A stretch of 64,000 nucleotides of DNA from Methylobacterium sp. WSM2598 (GCF_000379105.1 NZ_KB900609.1:3982346-4046345); one strand, 5' to 3'. Positions 19,309 through 28,216 are shown, counted from the first letter of the stretch. Program-made: numbers and translations. Notes: generated by a model not told the origin, from the letters alone.

Positions 19309-20178
19309 TCAGCGCCGCGCCGCCAGGGCCGAGCCCGCCAGGATCAGGCCGGATCCCGCCGCGGTGGCGAGCCCCGGCACCTCGCCGAAGGCGAGATAGC
19401 CGAGGCCGACGGCCCAGATCAGCGCCGAGTACTCGGCGACCGCGAGCCGGGCGGCCTCCGCCCCCGCATAGGCGCGGCTGAGCACGAGGTGGCCCGCCAC
19501 CCCGAGCGCGCCGACCAGCGCGAAGGCCGGCCAGTCCGACGCGGCCACCGGCACCCAGGTGGAGGCGGCGGGCGCCGCCAGCAGCGCGGCCGGCCCGACA
19601 TGCTGGATCGCCACGATCACCGCGACGGAATCCCGCGCGGCGCGGGCGCGCAGCAGCACCATCGAGAGCGCGTAGGTCAGCGCCGAGGCGAGCACGGCGG
19701 CGATGCCGAGGAGGTGCCCCTCCCCCGCCGCGCCGCCGCCGAGCTGCCCGCCCGCCACGACCAGCACCCCGGCGAGGCCGAGCAGCAGGGCCGCCCAGAC
19801 GCGCGGCCGCACCATCTCCCGCAGCAGCAGGCCGGCGAAGAGCGCGATGAAGATCGGGCTGAGGAAGGAGAGGGCCAGCGCCTCGGCGAGGGGCAGGCGG
19901 GCGAGCCCGGTGAAGAAGGTGAGCGCGGTCGCGGCCGCCAGCACCGCGCGCAGGCCGTTCGCGCGCCACGTCGCCGCGGAGGGCCAGCCCGGCCGCCGCC
20001 ACGCCAGCAGCGCCAGGATCAGGACCGACCCGGAAAGGTAGCGCAGGAACGCGATCTCCGGCACGGCGTAGCGCGCCGCCAGCCCCTTGATCATCGCGTC
20101 CATCAGCGACAGGAGGCCGATGCCGGTCACGGCGAGCAGCATCGCGCGCCCGGGCCCGGCCGCCGCGCTTAAGGACAT
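19309..20178 (-). CDS. EamA/DMT-family transporter
   Basis: The 289 residues make about ten hydrophobic helices in two EamA repeats. Family marks are MDAMIKGLAARYAVPEIAFL, LSFLSPIFIALFA and, in the second half, EYSALIWAVGLGYLAFGEVP. It probably exports metabolites or amino acids, with the substrate unknown. It is divergently transcribed from the flippase gene with 54 bases between the starts. Confidence 0.88.
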   Translation of the reverse strand: MSLSAAAGPGRAMLLAVTGIGLLSLMDAMIKGLAARYAVPEIAFLRYLSGSVLILALLAWRRPGWPSAATWRANGLRAVLAAATALTFFTGLARLPLAEALALSFLSPIFIALFAGLLLREMVRPRVWAALLLGLAGVLVVAGGQLGGGAAGEGHLLGIAAVLASALTYALSMVLLRARAARDSVAVIVAIQHVGPAALLAAPAASTWVPVAASDWPAFALVGALGVAGHLVLSRAYAGAEAARLAVAEYSALIWAVGLGYLAFGEVPGLATAAGSGLILAGSALAARR

Positions 20179-20232
20179 CTTCGCCGCGACCACGTACACC
20201 TCTCGTCCCGGTCCCCACGCAAGCAGCCCGAC

Positions 20233-21672
20233 ATGGCGGTCATCGCAGCCTTCGTGATCAACGCCGCCCTCAACTTCGCGCTGGGGCTGCTGATCGCGCA
20301 GTTCCTCGGGCCGGCGGATTTCGGCCGCTTCGCCCTCGGGACGGCCGGGGCCGTGCTGCTCAACACGCTCCTGTTCGAGTGGCTGCGCCTCTCGGCGACG
20401 CGCTTCTACTCCGACCGGGTCCGCCGGGACGAGCCCTGGATCCGCGCCATGCTGAACCGCGCCTACGCGGCGGTGGCGGTCGGGCTCGCGGGCGCGGCGC
20501 TCCTCGTCCTGGCGGGGGGCGAACTCGCCGCGCGCTGGCACGACGAGACGCGGCTCGCGGCGGCCGCGGCCGCCGCCGCGGTCGGGATCGGCCTCTTCGA
20601 CGCGGCCGCGGCGCTCACCCGGGCGCGGTTCGAGGGCGGGCTCTACTTCCGGCTGGTCCTGGCCAAGAACGCCCTCGCCCTGGCGCTGATGACCGCGACC
20701 GCTTGGCTCCTGCCGTTCCCGCCCCTCGTGATGGTGGCGGGCGGCCTCAGCCAGTTCCTCGCGGTGCTGGCCGTGCGGCGCGCCCTCGCCGACCCGCCGC
20801 ACGCGCCGGACCGGGCGCGCCGGCACGCGACGTTGCGGGTGTTCGCGGCCTACGGGCTGCCGCTGATCGCCGCGAACGCGGTCTACCACCTGATGCCCTT
20901 CGCCAACCGGGCGGCGGTGGCGGCCCTGGCGGGCTTCTCCGAGTCGGGCTACTTCTCCCTGGCGGCCGATATCGGCGGGCGGATCTTCAGCACGCTCGGC
21001 GCCGCGCTCGATCTGCTGCTGTTCCAGCTCGCCGTGCAGGCCGAGGAGCATCACGGCGCGGCGGCCGGCGAGGCGCAGGTGGCGCGCAACGGCGCCGTGG
21101 TGGTGGCGCTGCTGCTGCCCTGCGCGGCGGGGTTCTGGCTCGTCGCCCCGGCGGTCGAGGCGATCGTGGTGCCGGAGGCGTTCCGCGGGCATTTCGCCCA
21201 TTACACGCTGCTCCTGCTGCCCGGCCTGTTCGCCGGGGCGCTGATGAACTTCGCCCTGAATCCGATCTTCCAGATCCGCCGCCGCACGCGGCCGGTGATC
21301 GTCGCGGCCCTGATCGGGGCCGGGGTGAACGGGCTCGGCGGGCTCGCGCTCGCGCGCGCCTTCGGCGCCTCGGGCATCGCGGCGGCGCAGTCCCTCGGCC
21401 TGATGGCGGCCTGCCTGTTCCTGGCCCTGCGCGGCCTTACCGGGCCGCGGCGCCTGCGCCTGCCGCTGCGCGACCTCGCCGCTTCCCTGGCGGCGACCGG
21501 CCTGATGGTGGCGGCGGTGCTGCCCCTGCGGGGCCTCGGCCCCTGGCCGGCGCTCGGGGCGAGCGTGGCGGCGGGCGCGGCGGTCTACGGCGCCGCGGTC
21601 TGGATCTTCGACATCGCGGGCCTGCGCGCGGCGGTGGCGCCGCGCCTGCGCCGCGCGGTTCCGGCCGCCTAA
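20233..21672 (+). CDS. Polysaccharide flippase of the MOP superfamily (Wzx-like)
   Basis: This 479-residue, highly hydrophobic protein has about 12-14 helices. The N-terminus (FALGLLIAQFLGPADFGRFA) matches the lipopolysaccharide/O-antigen exporter family. It probably flips a lipid-linked oligosaccharide across the inner membrane. No glycosyltransferase cluster is adjacent; the exostosin-like enzyme is 16 kb away. Its TAA stop lies inside a copy of dispersed repeat family 1. Confidence 0.85.
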   Translation: MAVIAAFVINAALNFALGLLIAQFLGPADFGRFALGTAGAVLLNTLLFEWLRLSATRFYSDRVRRDEPWIRAMLNRAYAAVAVGLAGAALLVLAGGELAARWHDETRLAAAAAAAAVGIGLFDAAAALTRARFEGGLYFRLVLAKNALALALMTATAWLLPFPPLVMVAGGLSQFLAVLAVRRALADPPHAPDRARRHATLRVFAAYGLPLIAANAVYHLMPFANRAAVAALAGFSESGYFSLAADIGGRIFSTLGAALDLLLFQLAVQAEEHHGAAAGEAQVARNGAVVVALLLPCAAGFWLVAPAVEAIVVPEAFRGHFAHYTLLLLPGLFAGALMNFALNPIFQIRRRTRPVIVAALIGAGVNGLGGLALARAFGASGIAAAQSLGLMAACLFLALRGLTGPRRLRLPLRDLAASLAATGLMVAAVLPLRGLGPWPALGASVAAGAAVYGAAVWIFDIAGLRAAVAPRLRRAVPAA

Positions 21673-21762
21673 GCAGGATTGCATGCCGCAATTCTGCTTA
21701 GACTCTTGTTTTCGCATCATTCTTGCCGCCAAACCGGTGACCGCTTCGGCGAATGACGCTTC
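21669..21762 (+). repeat. Dispersed repeat family 1, copy at 21.7 kb
   Basis: A hairpin (CTAAGCAG to CTGCTTAG, 21669-21701) is followed by a tail with TCGCATCATTCTTGCCGCC, then ACCGGTGACC and GGCGAATGACGCTTC. The same order occurs on the plus strand at 28.13 and 35.74 kb and reversed at 43.74 and 49.19 kb. It includes the flippase stop codon. Confidence 0.75.
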
Positions 21763-21864
21763 GGGACGGCGCGCTGCGCCGCGCCGGCGACGGCTTGCGC
21801 CGGCCGGTGCTTCGCCGCATTCCTCGCCGATCCGGCCGATCCGGCCGGGAGGGAAGAAACGGCC

Positions 21865-23055
21865 ATGAGCGTGTACCAGCCCCGGACCGAGGCGGAGGCG
21901 GCGGAGATGGTGGCGGCCGCGGCCCAGCGGCGGGAGCGGCTGCGGCTCGTCGGCGGCGGCACCCGCGCGGGGATCGGGCGCCCGGCCCAGGACGAGGCGA
22001 CCCTGTCGGCCCGCTCCCTCACCGGCATCACGCTCTACGAGCCGGCCGAGCTCGTGATCCGGGCGCTGGCCGGCACCCCCCTGGCCGAGGTGGAGGCGCG
22101 GCTCGCCGCCGGGCGCCAGATGCTGCCCTTCGAGCCGATGGACCACCGCCCGCTCCTCGGCTCCTCGGGCGAGCCGACCATCGGGGCGGTGGCGGCCGGC
22201 AACATCTCGGGGCCGCGGCGGATCATGGCCGGGGCGGCCCGCGACAGCCTGATCGGCGTGCGCTTCGTCAACGGGCGCGGCGAGGTGGTGAAGTCGGGGG
22301 GGCGCGTGATGAAGAACGTCACCGGCCTCGACCTCGTCAAGCTGATGGCCGGCTCCTGGGGCACCCTCGGCTTCCTGACCGAGGTGACCTTCAAGGTCCT
22401 GCCGGTGCCCGAGCGCGCCGCGACCCTGGTGTTCCCCGGCCTCGACGATGCCCGGGCGGTCGAGGCGCTGAGCCTCGCCCTCGGCTCGCCCTTCGAGATC
22501 ACCGGGGCGGCGCACTGGCCCGCCGGGATCGACGGCGGCGAGGCGCGCAGCTTCCTGCGCATCGAGGGGTTCTCCGCCTCGATCGATTACCGGCTCGGCG
22601 AGCTGCGCCGGCTGCTGCGCCGCTTCGGCACCCCGGCCGTGATCGAGGGCGAGGAGGCGGCCTCGCTCTGGGCCTCGGTGCGCGACGCGACGCCCTTCGC
22701 GGCCTCGGCCGGCGAGGGGGTGGTCTGGCGCATCTCGACGGCGCCGACGCGGGGCCCGCTCGTGACCGCCGCCATTGCCCGGGAGCGCGCGGCGGCGTGG
22801 TTCTACGACTGGGGGGGCGGCCTGATCTGGCTGCGCACGAGCCCCGAGAGCGATGCGGGCGCGGCGGCGCTGCGGGCGGCGGTGGCGCAGGTCGGCGGCC
22901 ACGCCACCCTGGTGCGGGCCCCCGAGGCGGTGCGCGCCGCCGTGCCAGTCTTCGAGCCGCTGGCGGAGCCGCTGATGCGCCTCACGGCCGGGATCAAGGC
23001 GGCCCACGATCCGGCCGGATTGTTCAACCCGGGCCGCATGTATCCGGGGGTGTGA
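21865..23055 (+). CDS. glcE: Glycolate oxidase FAD-binding subunit GlcE
   Basis: This 396-residue protein has the FAD-binding type 4 fold: RLVGGGTRAGIGRP, GEPTIGAVAAGNISGPRR and VKSGGRVMKNVTGLDLVKLM are the typical GlcE segments, and it ends AHDPAGLFNPGRMYPGV. With GlcD and GlcF it oxidises glycolate to glyoxylate at the membrane. GlcF follows 2.5 kb later, with three or four unrelated genes between them. No glcD is present on either side within the window. Confidence 0.92.
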   Translation: MSVYQPRTEAEAAEMVAAAAQRRERLRLVGGGTRAGIGRPAQDEATLSARSLTGITLYEPAELVIRALAGTPLAEVEARLAAGRQMLPFEPMDHRPLLGSSGEPTIGAVAAGNISGPRRIMAGAARDSLIGVRFVNGRGEVVKSGGRVMKNVTGLDLVKLMAGSWGTLGFLTEVTFKVLPVPERAATLVFPGLDDARAVEALSLALGSPFEITGAAHWPAGIDGGEARSFLRIEGFSASIDYRLGELRRLLRRFGTPAVIEGEEAASLWASVRDATPFAASAGEGVVWRISTAPTRGPLVTAAIARERAAAWFYDWGGGLIWLRTSPESDAGAAALRAAVAQVGGHATLVRAPEAVRAAVPVFEPLAEPLMRLTAGIKAAHDPAGLFNPGRMYPGV

Positions 23056-23245
23056 TCCGCTGTCCGGACGATCACGTCCGGACAGCGGATGACAAGCCCG
23101 CGCGGCACTGGAGCGAAGCCCAAATCCGTCATCCCGAAGGGATCAAGCGGATTGGGTATGCCAAGCCCGCGCGGCGCGTGAGCGAAGCCGGCATCCGCAT
23201 GGCGACGCAACCCGTCGGATGTCGTATAAGAGGCCTGTGCGGCAC
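23053..23245. repeat. Dispersed repeat family 2, copies at 23.1 kb
   Basis: A perfect hairpin ATCCGCTGTCCGGAC / GTCCGGACAGCGGAT is followed by two or more units related to AAGCCCGCGCGGC, GAGCGAAGC, CATCCGCATGGCGACGCAA and CCGTCGGAT. It lies directly after glcE. Confidence 0.65.
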
Positions 23246-23379
23246 GCGCGGAACAGATCTCGACCCCGGCGAGCGCCGCGCCTTTCCCTGACCTCGCGCG
23301 CACATGCCGCGACCTGCCGTCGCCAGGGTCAACAATTTAACGGTTCGATTGCCTGACTCGACCTGGATCCAGAGAATCT
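23246..23379. other. Intergenic region with lower GC content
   Basis: No gene is recognised. The sequence around 23330-23400 is AT-richer than its surroundings and probably contains the promoter of the small-protein/protease genes that follow. Confidence 0.3.
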
Positions 23380-23583
23380 TTGAGCGATGATTTCTTACGC
23401 CAGCAGATGAGAAACGCGAGCGCGATTGCTCCGGCTGCACATGCTCCCGTACTCGCTCGCTTCAGCAGCGTTCTCGCGGGTGCCGGAGCGCCGACTTCCA
23501 AAATGTTGCCCCTGGACGAGGGTCCGACTCCGATGCAGATTCATGCGGAATCGGTGCCGGACGATCCGACGCGGCCGTCATAA
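23380..23583 (+). CDS. Hypothetical small protein upstream of the papain-like protease
   Basis: This is a 67-codon frame from TTG 23380 (MSDDFLRQQMRNASAIAPAA) to TAA 23583. Codon use is less GC-biased than in surrounding genes. It contains no Cys, no membrane helix and no recognised domain. It ends 28 bases before the protease gene, so it may be the first gene of that operon, perhaps a partner or substrate. That role is speculative, and an internal ATG at 23407 is an alternative start. Confidence 0.35.
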   Translation: MSDDFLRQQMRNASAIAPAAHAPVLARFSSVLAGAGAPTSKMLPLDEGPTPMQIHAESVPDDPTRPS

Positions 23584-23611
23584 AGTCCGGCCGACATTCA
23601 GTGAGGGCTGA

Positions 23612-24256
23612 ATGCCTATTCCGCAATTCCTGTCACCGCGGCCGATCCAGGGCCACGCCCCCGCAGCCGTGTCGGCCCTGGGAGGGTCCGCTCCGCCCCT
23701 TCGACGCAGGCTGAGCTTCGGAATCGAGCAGCAGGAGCAGGACAATTGGTGCTGGGCCGCAGTCGGCGTCAGCATCGAGCACTTCTACGCCGGCGCTCGC
23801 AGGCGGACGCAATGCGCACTCGCCTGCACCGCCCTCGGTCGTCAGGATTGCTGCGCCGACGGAGGGAGCGACACGACCAAGTGCGACAAGCCCTGGTACC
23901 TGGATCGTGTCCTGAAGATCGTCGGTCACCTGGAGGACACCACCGCCCAGCCTCTGACCTTCGCCCAGGTGCAGGCGCGGATCGACGCGGGCTCGGTCGT
24001 CGGCTGTCGGATCGGGTGGTATGGTGGGGGCGGCCACTTCGTCGCCGTGATCGGATATCTCACGCAGGACGGCCGGACCTATCTCGACATCGCGGACCCG
24101 ATTTGGATGGAGACTCAGGTGGCCTACGATGAGTTTCCGTCCCTGTACCGATCGGGAGGCGACTGGACGCATTCCTATCTCACGGCCCCGACCGCCAGCG
24201 GGGGCGCCGCGGTGGCGCAGGCGGGCGCGGACGATCCGGATCTCCTGGGAGCATGA
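23612..24256 (+). CDS. Papain-like cysteine protease (C39-like/AvrRpt2-type fold)
   Basis: The 214-residue protein has the catalytic Cys in EQDNWCWAAVGVSIEHF, the His in GGGGHFVAVIGYL and the Asp in YLDIADPIW. This is the Cys-His-Asp order of papain-fold peptidases close to AvrRpt2/Peptidase_C39-like families. A middle insertion contains four extra cysteines (CALACTALGRQDCCADGG). There is no signal peptide. GAGGG precedes the ATG. The last codon overlaps the next gene by 4 bases, so the two are coupled. Self-processing, bacteriocin-type leader cleavage or an effector function are all possible. Confidence 0.72.
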   Translation: MPIPQFLSPRPIQGHAPAAVSALGGSAPPLRRRLSFGIEQQEQDNWCWAAVGVSIEHFYAGARRRTQCALACTALGRQDCCADGGSDTTKCDKPWYLDRVLKIVGHLEDTTAQPLTFAQVQARIDAGSVVGCRIGWYGGGGHFVAVIGYLTQDGRTYLDIADPIWMETQVAYDEFPSLYRSGGDWTHSYLTAPTASGGAAVAQAGADDPDLLGA

Positions 24257-24846
24257 CCATGAGCCTGATCCTGAAGCCGGCCCCGGAGCACGGCCGAGCG
24301 ATCGTCGCCCGCGCGGTGCGCGACCTCTGGAGCGCGGGCGCCGGCGCCGGCGCGGCCGGCGGGGCCGCCCTCAACCTGTCGGAGCCGATCCCGCTCTACC
24401 GCCTGGGGCTCGACCAGGTCAGCGCCGAGGGCGTGTCGGGCGCCGAGCCCGTGGGCTGGCGCTACCTCCTCGAAGCGGGCAGCGGCTCCGCGGCGGTGGC
24501 CGATCTCGGCCAAAGGGCTGGGGACGAGGCACGGTTCGCCAGTCTCTCGCGGGGCGACGCGGCGCGGCGCCTCATGGACGCCGCGGCCCTCGCCGCAACG
24601 ATCGCGGACGGAAAGCCCACCCCCTACGAGATCCGGATCCTCGACGTGCCGGCCTTGCACGTCTCGGCGATCTGGCTGTCCGGCAAGCCCGACATCTTCA
24701 TTCCCTACCTCGACATCAAGCGCCTGCGGGGCGGCGACGTCGAGGTGGACGACGACTTTGTCCGGAGGCTGGACGCTCGGGCCAAGTCCATGCGGGACGC
24801 GCTCACCGGGATGGCGCCGCGTCCGGCCGCCGAATCAGGAGGCTGA
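24253..24846 (+). CDS. Hypothetical protein coupled to the papain-like protease
   Basis: This 197-residue protein has no recognised domain, signal or membrane helix. Visible features are an Ala/Gly-rich stretch (about 28-38), a hydrophobic core ALHVSAIWLSGKPDIFIPYL (about 145-164) and an acidic patch VEVDDDFV. ATGA overlap with the protease stop indicates cotranslation, so it may be an inhibitor, chaperone, substrate or immunity partner. None of these is proven. Its 3' end overlaps the convergent SOUL gene by 12 bases. Confidence 0.6.
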   Translation: MTMSLILKPAPEHGRAIVARAVRDLWSAGAGAGAAGGAALNLSEPIPLYRLGLDQVSAEGVSGAEPVGWRYLLEAGSGSAAVADLGQRAGDEARFASLSRGDAARRLMDAAALAATIADGKPTPYEIRILDVPALHVSAIWLSGKPDIFIPYLDIKRLRGGDVEVDDDFVRRLDARAKSMRDALTGMAPRPAAESGG

Positions 24847-25440
24847 GGCCACCTCCACCGCCACCTCGTTCCGGCGCAGGAACGGGGGCGTCATCGGCGG
24901 ATCGTAGGACAGGAGCACGGGCGCGCCGCGCGGCGCGAGCCCGGCCGCCGCGAGGCTGCGCAGCAGCGCCTCCTCCCGGACGCGGCGCGTGCGCGCGTCC
25001 GCGGCCCCCGAGAAGCGCAGCACCGCCAGCCGCTGCGGGGGCAGGTGCACGAGCCGCACCTGCGGGTCGGTCGGCTCCGGCGCGCCCGCCGCGACCACCT
25101 TGCGCGGCAGGACGAAGCGCATCGACCCCTCCCCCGCCGTCCCGGGGGAAGCCGGCGCGGCGGGCCGCTCGGCCTGCTCCACCGGCACCGTCATGGCGAT
25201 CAGCCGCGCGCCGCGATTGCCCCCGGTGATCGTGCGGAACAGGCGCCGGAAGGCCTCGGCATCGCCCGGCCCGCGCGTTCCGGTCTCGATCACCGTCCGC
25301 GGCGCGTAATCCCGGATCTCGACCTCCCCGTCGAGGCGGCGCACCAGGGCGTAGGCCGGTGCCTCGTAGGCCGCCCGGATCCCCACCAGCGAGAGGGCGG
25401 ATTCGACGAGCGTGGCGAGGTAATAGAAGAATGTCTGCAT
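24835..25440 (-). CDS. SOUL haem-binding family protein
   Basis: This 201-residue protein has a hydrophobic N-terminus (MQTFFYYLATLVESALSLVG), then the SOUL opening YEAPAYALVRRLDGEVEIRD, the middle segment GARLIAMTVPVEQ and a C-terminal LSYDPPMTPPFLRRNEVAVE. SOUL proteins bind haem or related tetrapyrroles. The N-terminal helix suggests membrane attachment. It is transcribed away from glcF, with 111 bases between the starts. Confidence 0.85.
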   Translation of the reverse strand: MQTFFYYLATLVESALSLVGIRAAYEAPAYALVRRLDGEVEIRDYAPRTVIETGTRGPGDAEAFRRLFRTITGGNRGARLIAMTVPVEQAERPAAPASPGTAGEGSMRFVLPRKVVAAGAPEPTDPQVRLVHLPPQRLAVLRFSGAADARTRRVREEALLRSLAAAGLAPRGAPVLLSYDPPMTPPFLRRNEVAVEVASAS

Positions 25441-25551
25441 CGCTCCGGCTCCGGATGCGGCGACGACGGCGCCCCACGCGCCGTGGAATTGGTCTAGAAC
25501 ACGGCAGGCCCCTGAGAAGCCGCCCCGACAAAACGTGATCGAGGAACCGTC

Positions 25552-26895
25552 GTGCAGACGAACTTCACCCCCGCGCAGCTCGCCGATCCGGCCATGGCGG
25601 CCTCGGAGAAAATCCTGCGCACCTGCGTGCATTGCGGATTCTGCACCGCCACCTGCCCGACCTACCTGCTCCTCGGCGACGAGCTCGACTCGCCGCGCGG
25701 GCGGATCTACCTGATCAAGGACATGCTGGAGGGCGGCAAGCCGGCGCCGCCCGAAGTGGTCAAGCACGTCGACCGCTGCCTCTCCTGCCTGTCCTGCATG
25801 ACCACCTGCCCGTCCGGCGTGCATTACATGCACCTCGTCGACCACGCCCGGTCCTACATCGAGCGGACCTACGCCCGCCCGGCGGCCGACCGCTGGCTGC
25901 GCGCCCTGCTGGCCGCTTTGCTGCCCTATCCGCACCGCTTCCGCCTCGCCCTTCTCGCCGCCACCCTGGGCAAGCCCTTCCGGCGCCTGGTCGCCGGGCT
26001 GCCGCGGGTGGGCAGCCGGCTCTCCGCCATGCTCGACCTCGCGCCCGCCGCGCTGCCGGGCCGGGGCGCGGGCGACCGGCCGGGCCTGTTCCCGCCGGCG
26101 GGACCGCGCCGGGGCCGGGTCGCGCTCCTGCGCGGCTGCGCCCAGTCGGTGCTGCGGCCGGACTTCAACGAGGCGGCGATCCGGCTCCTCAACCGCCACG
26201 GGATCGAGGTGGTGCAGGCGAAGGGCGAGGGCTGCTGCGGGGCGCTCACCCACCACATGGGCCGGGAGGATTCCTCCCACGCGCTCGCCCGGCGCACGAT
26301 CGACGCCTGGATCGCCGAGATGGACGGGCCGGGCCTCGACGCGATCGTGGTCACCACCTCGGGCTGCGGCACGACGATCAAGGATTACGGCTTCATGTTC
26401 CGGGACGACCCGGCCTATGCCGAGAAGGCGCGGCGCGTCTCCGCCCTGGCCAAGGACGTCACCGAGTACGTCGCCGCGATCGGGCTGCGGGAGCCGTCGG
26501 TCGAGACCGACCTCGTCGTGGCCTACCACTCGGCCTGCTCGATGCAGCACGGCCAGGGCATCCGCACCGAGCCGAAGGCCCTGCTCAAGCGGGCGGGCTT
26601 CACCGTGAAGGACGTGCCGGAGGGCCACATCTGCTGCGGCTCGGCCGGCACCTACAACCTTCTGCAACCCGAACTCGCCGGCGCCCTGCGCGCCCGCAAG
26701 GTCGCCAACATCGAGCGGGTGGCGCCGGACCTGATCGCGACCGGCAATATCGGCTGCGCCACCCAGATCGGGAAGGGCACCGCCATCCCGATCGTCCACA
26801 CGGTGGAACTGCTCGACTGGGCGACCGGCGGCCCGCGCCCGGCCGCCCTCGACGGGCTGCCCGACCGGGCGCCCCTCCCCGCGGCGGCGGAGTAG
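25552..26895 (+). CDS. glcF: Glycolate oxidase iron-sulphur subunit GlcF
   Basis: The 447-residue protein has two [4Fe-4S] motifs (CVHCGFCTATCP and CLSCLSCMTTCP) and two CCG domains (GCCGALTHHMG and CCGSAGTYNLLQ). It passes electrons from the GlcD/GlcE flavins to the quinone pool. GTG at 25552 fits the family N-terminus (MQTNFTPAQLADP) and is preceded by AGGAA. Its separation from glcE by 2.5 kb is unusual for an operon normally in the order glcDEF. Confidence 0.93.
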   Translation: MQTNFTPAQLADPAMAASEKILRTCVHCGFCTATCPTYLLLGDELDSPRGRIYLIKDMLEGGKPAPPEVVKHVDRCLSCLSCMTTCPSGVHYMHLVDHARSYIERTYARPAADRWLRALLAALLPYPHRFRLALLAATLGKPFRRLVAGLPRVGSRLSAMLDLAPAALPGRGAGDRPGLFPPAGPRRGRVALLRGCAQSVLRPDFNEAAIRLLNRHGIEVVQAKGEGCCGALTHHMGREDSSHALARRTIDAWIAEMDGPGLDAIVVTTSGCGTTIKDYGFMFRDDPAYAEKARRVSALAKDVTEYVAAIGLREPSVETDLVVAYHSACSMQHGQGIRTEPKALLKRAGFTVKDVPEGHICCGSAGTYNLLQPELAGALRARKVANIERVAPDLIATGNIGCATQIGKGTAIPIVHTVELLDWATGGPRPAALDGLPDRAPLPAAAE

Positions 26896-26898
26896 GGC

Positions 26899-28104
26899 TC
26901 AGCCGCGCGGCTGGCCGATCGCGGCGAGGAGGTCGGTGAACCAGGGGGTGGCGGGGTCGAAGGCCTTGCCCCCCCGGATGCGCGGGAACTCGATCGCCCG
27001 CAGGCGCCCCTCGTGCTCCTCGTCGTGGCCGATCACCCCGGACACGCCCGCGAGCGCGCTCTCGACCGCGAGGTCGACCATGCCCTGGATCAGGTTGAGG
27101 TCGTCGGCGTTGGGCGCGGCCGAGCGGGCGAAGTGGCCGGATTTCTGGACCAGCGTCTTCTCGACCCCGAGGCGGGGGCCGAAGCGATCGGCGAACCACT
27201 GGCCGACATTCACCGTGTCGATCTTGACGTGCCCGAAGGCGTCGCGGCCGAGGACCTCGCCGCGCCCCTCGATCTCGGCCACGATCGCGTCGAGGCAGGC
27301 GCCCTCGCTGACGAAGAGCGTCGCGCAATCCTTCCGGGCGAGGCGCGCGCGCAGGCGCTCCGCCTCGGCGTCGAGGTCGATCGGCGTCTCGGGCAGGTAG
27401 ACCGCGTCGATGTCCTTGTGGGCGGGGCCGAGGTTGAAGTCCGGCAGCAAGATCTGGCGCGCGAGGCGCGCCCGATAGGCCCGGGCGGTGGCGGCGGCGA
27501 GCCAGCCGCAATTGCGGCCCATCACCTCGTGGACGAGGAGCATGCGCGGGTTGGCGCTCTGCTCGTTGACGACGTTCTCGAAGAAGACCGCGCCCTGCTC
27601 GGCGGCCGTCCAGGCGCCGAGGGACTGGCGGATCGGCACCACGTCGTTGTCGATGGTCTTGGGCAGCCCGACCACCGTGAGCCGGTAGCCGTTCCGCTCC
27701 AGGTAGGCGGCGAGGTCGGCCGCGGTGGTGTTGGTGTCGTCGCCGCCGATCGTGTGCAGGATGGTGACGCCGTCGCGGGCGAGCCGCTCGGCCGCCGCCT
27801 TGAGCGGGTCCTCGCCCTCGCGCACGAGGCCGCGCTTCACGCAATCCTTGACGTTGGTGAGCTTGACGCGGCTGTTGCCGAGGGGCGAGCCGCCGTGGCG
27901 CAGCAGCGTGCGGGCCCGGTCCCGCACGGCGGGCGTGACCTCCAGCACCTCACCCTTGAGGAGGCCGTAATAGCCGCTGCGGTAGCCGATGATCTCGATC
28001 TCGGGGGCGAGGTCGGTGTAGCGGGCGATCAGCCCGCCGACCGCCGCCGAGAGGCAGGGCGCGAGTCCCCCCGCGGTGAGCATGGCGACCTTGGGAACGG
28101 TCAT
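26899..28104 (-). CDS. pfp: 6-phosphofructokinase, pyrophosphate-dependent type
   Basis: This 401-residue phosphofructokinase begins PKVAMLTAGGLAPCLSAAVG and has the key motifs IGGDDTNTTA and LPKTIDNDV. Asp in GGDD and Lys in PKTIDND are the residues that mark use of pyrophosphate rather than ATP. The later segment EVMGRNCGWLA is also conserved. It interconverts fructose 6-phosphate and fructose 1,6-bisphosphate reversibly. In methylotrophs such enzymes also serve sugar-phosphate cycles. No neighbour belongs to the pathway. Confidence 0.88.
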   Translation of the reverse strand: MTVPKVAMLTAGGLAPCLSAAVGGLIARYTDLAPEIEIIGYRSGYYGLLKGEVLEVTPAVRDRARTLLRHGGSPLGNSRVKLTNVKDCVKRGLVREGEDPLKAAAERLARDGVTILHTIGGDDTNTTAADLAAYLERNGYRLTVVGLPKTIDNDVVPIRQSLGAWTAAEQGAVFFENVVNEQSANPRMLLVHEVMGRNCGWLAAATARAYRARLARQILLPDFNLGPAHKDIDAVYLPETPIDLDAEAERLRARLARKDCATLFVSEGACLDAIVAEIEGRGEVLGRDAFGHVKIDTVNVGQWFADRFGPRLGVEKTLVQKSGHFARSAAPNADDLNLIQGMVDLAVESALAGVSGVIGHDEEHEGRLRAIEFPRIRGGKAFDPATPWFTDLLAAIGQPRG

Positions 28105-28128
28105 GGCGCGGCTCCGCGTCGGGTGCCG

Positions 28129-28216
28129 CCGGAGCAGGATCGCGCGGGGCCATCCTGCTCGGCGACCTCGTTGCGCATCATTCCCGCCGACCGCTGGCCG
28201 CGTCGGCGCGTGATGC
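28129..28216 (+). repeat. Dispersed repeat family 1, copy at 28.1 kb
   Basis: A hairpin CCGGAGCAGGAT to ATCCTGCTCGG is followed by GCGCATCATTCCCGCCGACC and GGCGCGTGATGCCC. It is the same arrangement as the copies at 21.7 and 35.7 kb, diverged in the tail. It lies between the starts of pfp and the end of fabI. Confidence 0.65.

Noticed and set aside
19309..23007. A 1232-codon minus-strand frame over the flippase and glcE genes
   Set aside because: It is the antisense shadow of the plus-strand genes, a common effect of very high GC content. Only its last 290 codons (EamA gene) are real.
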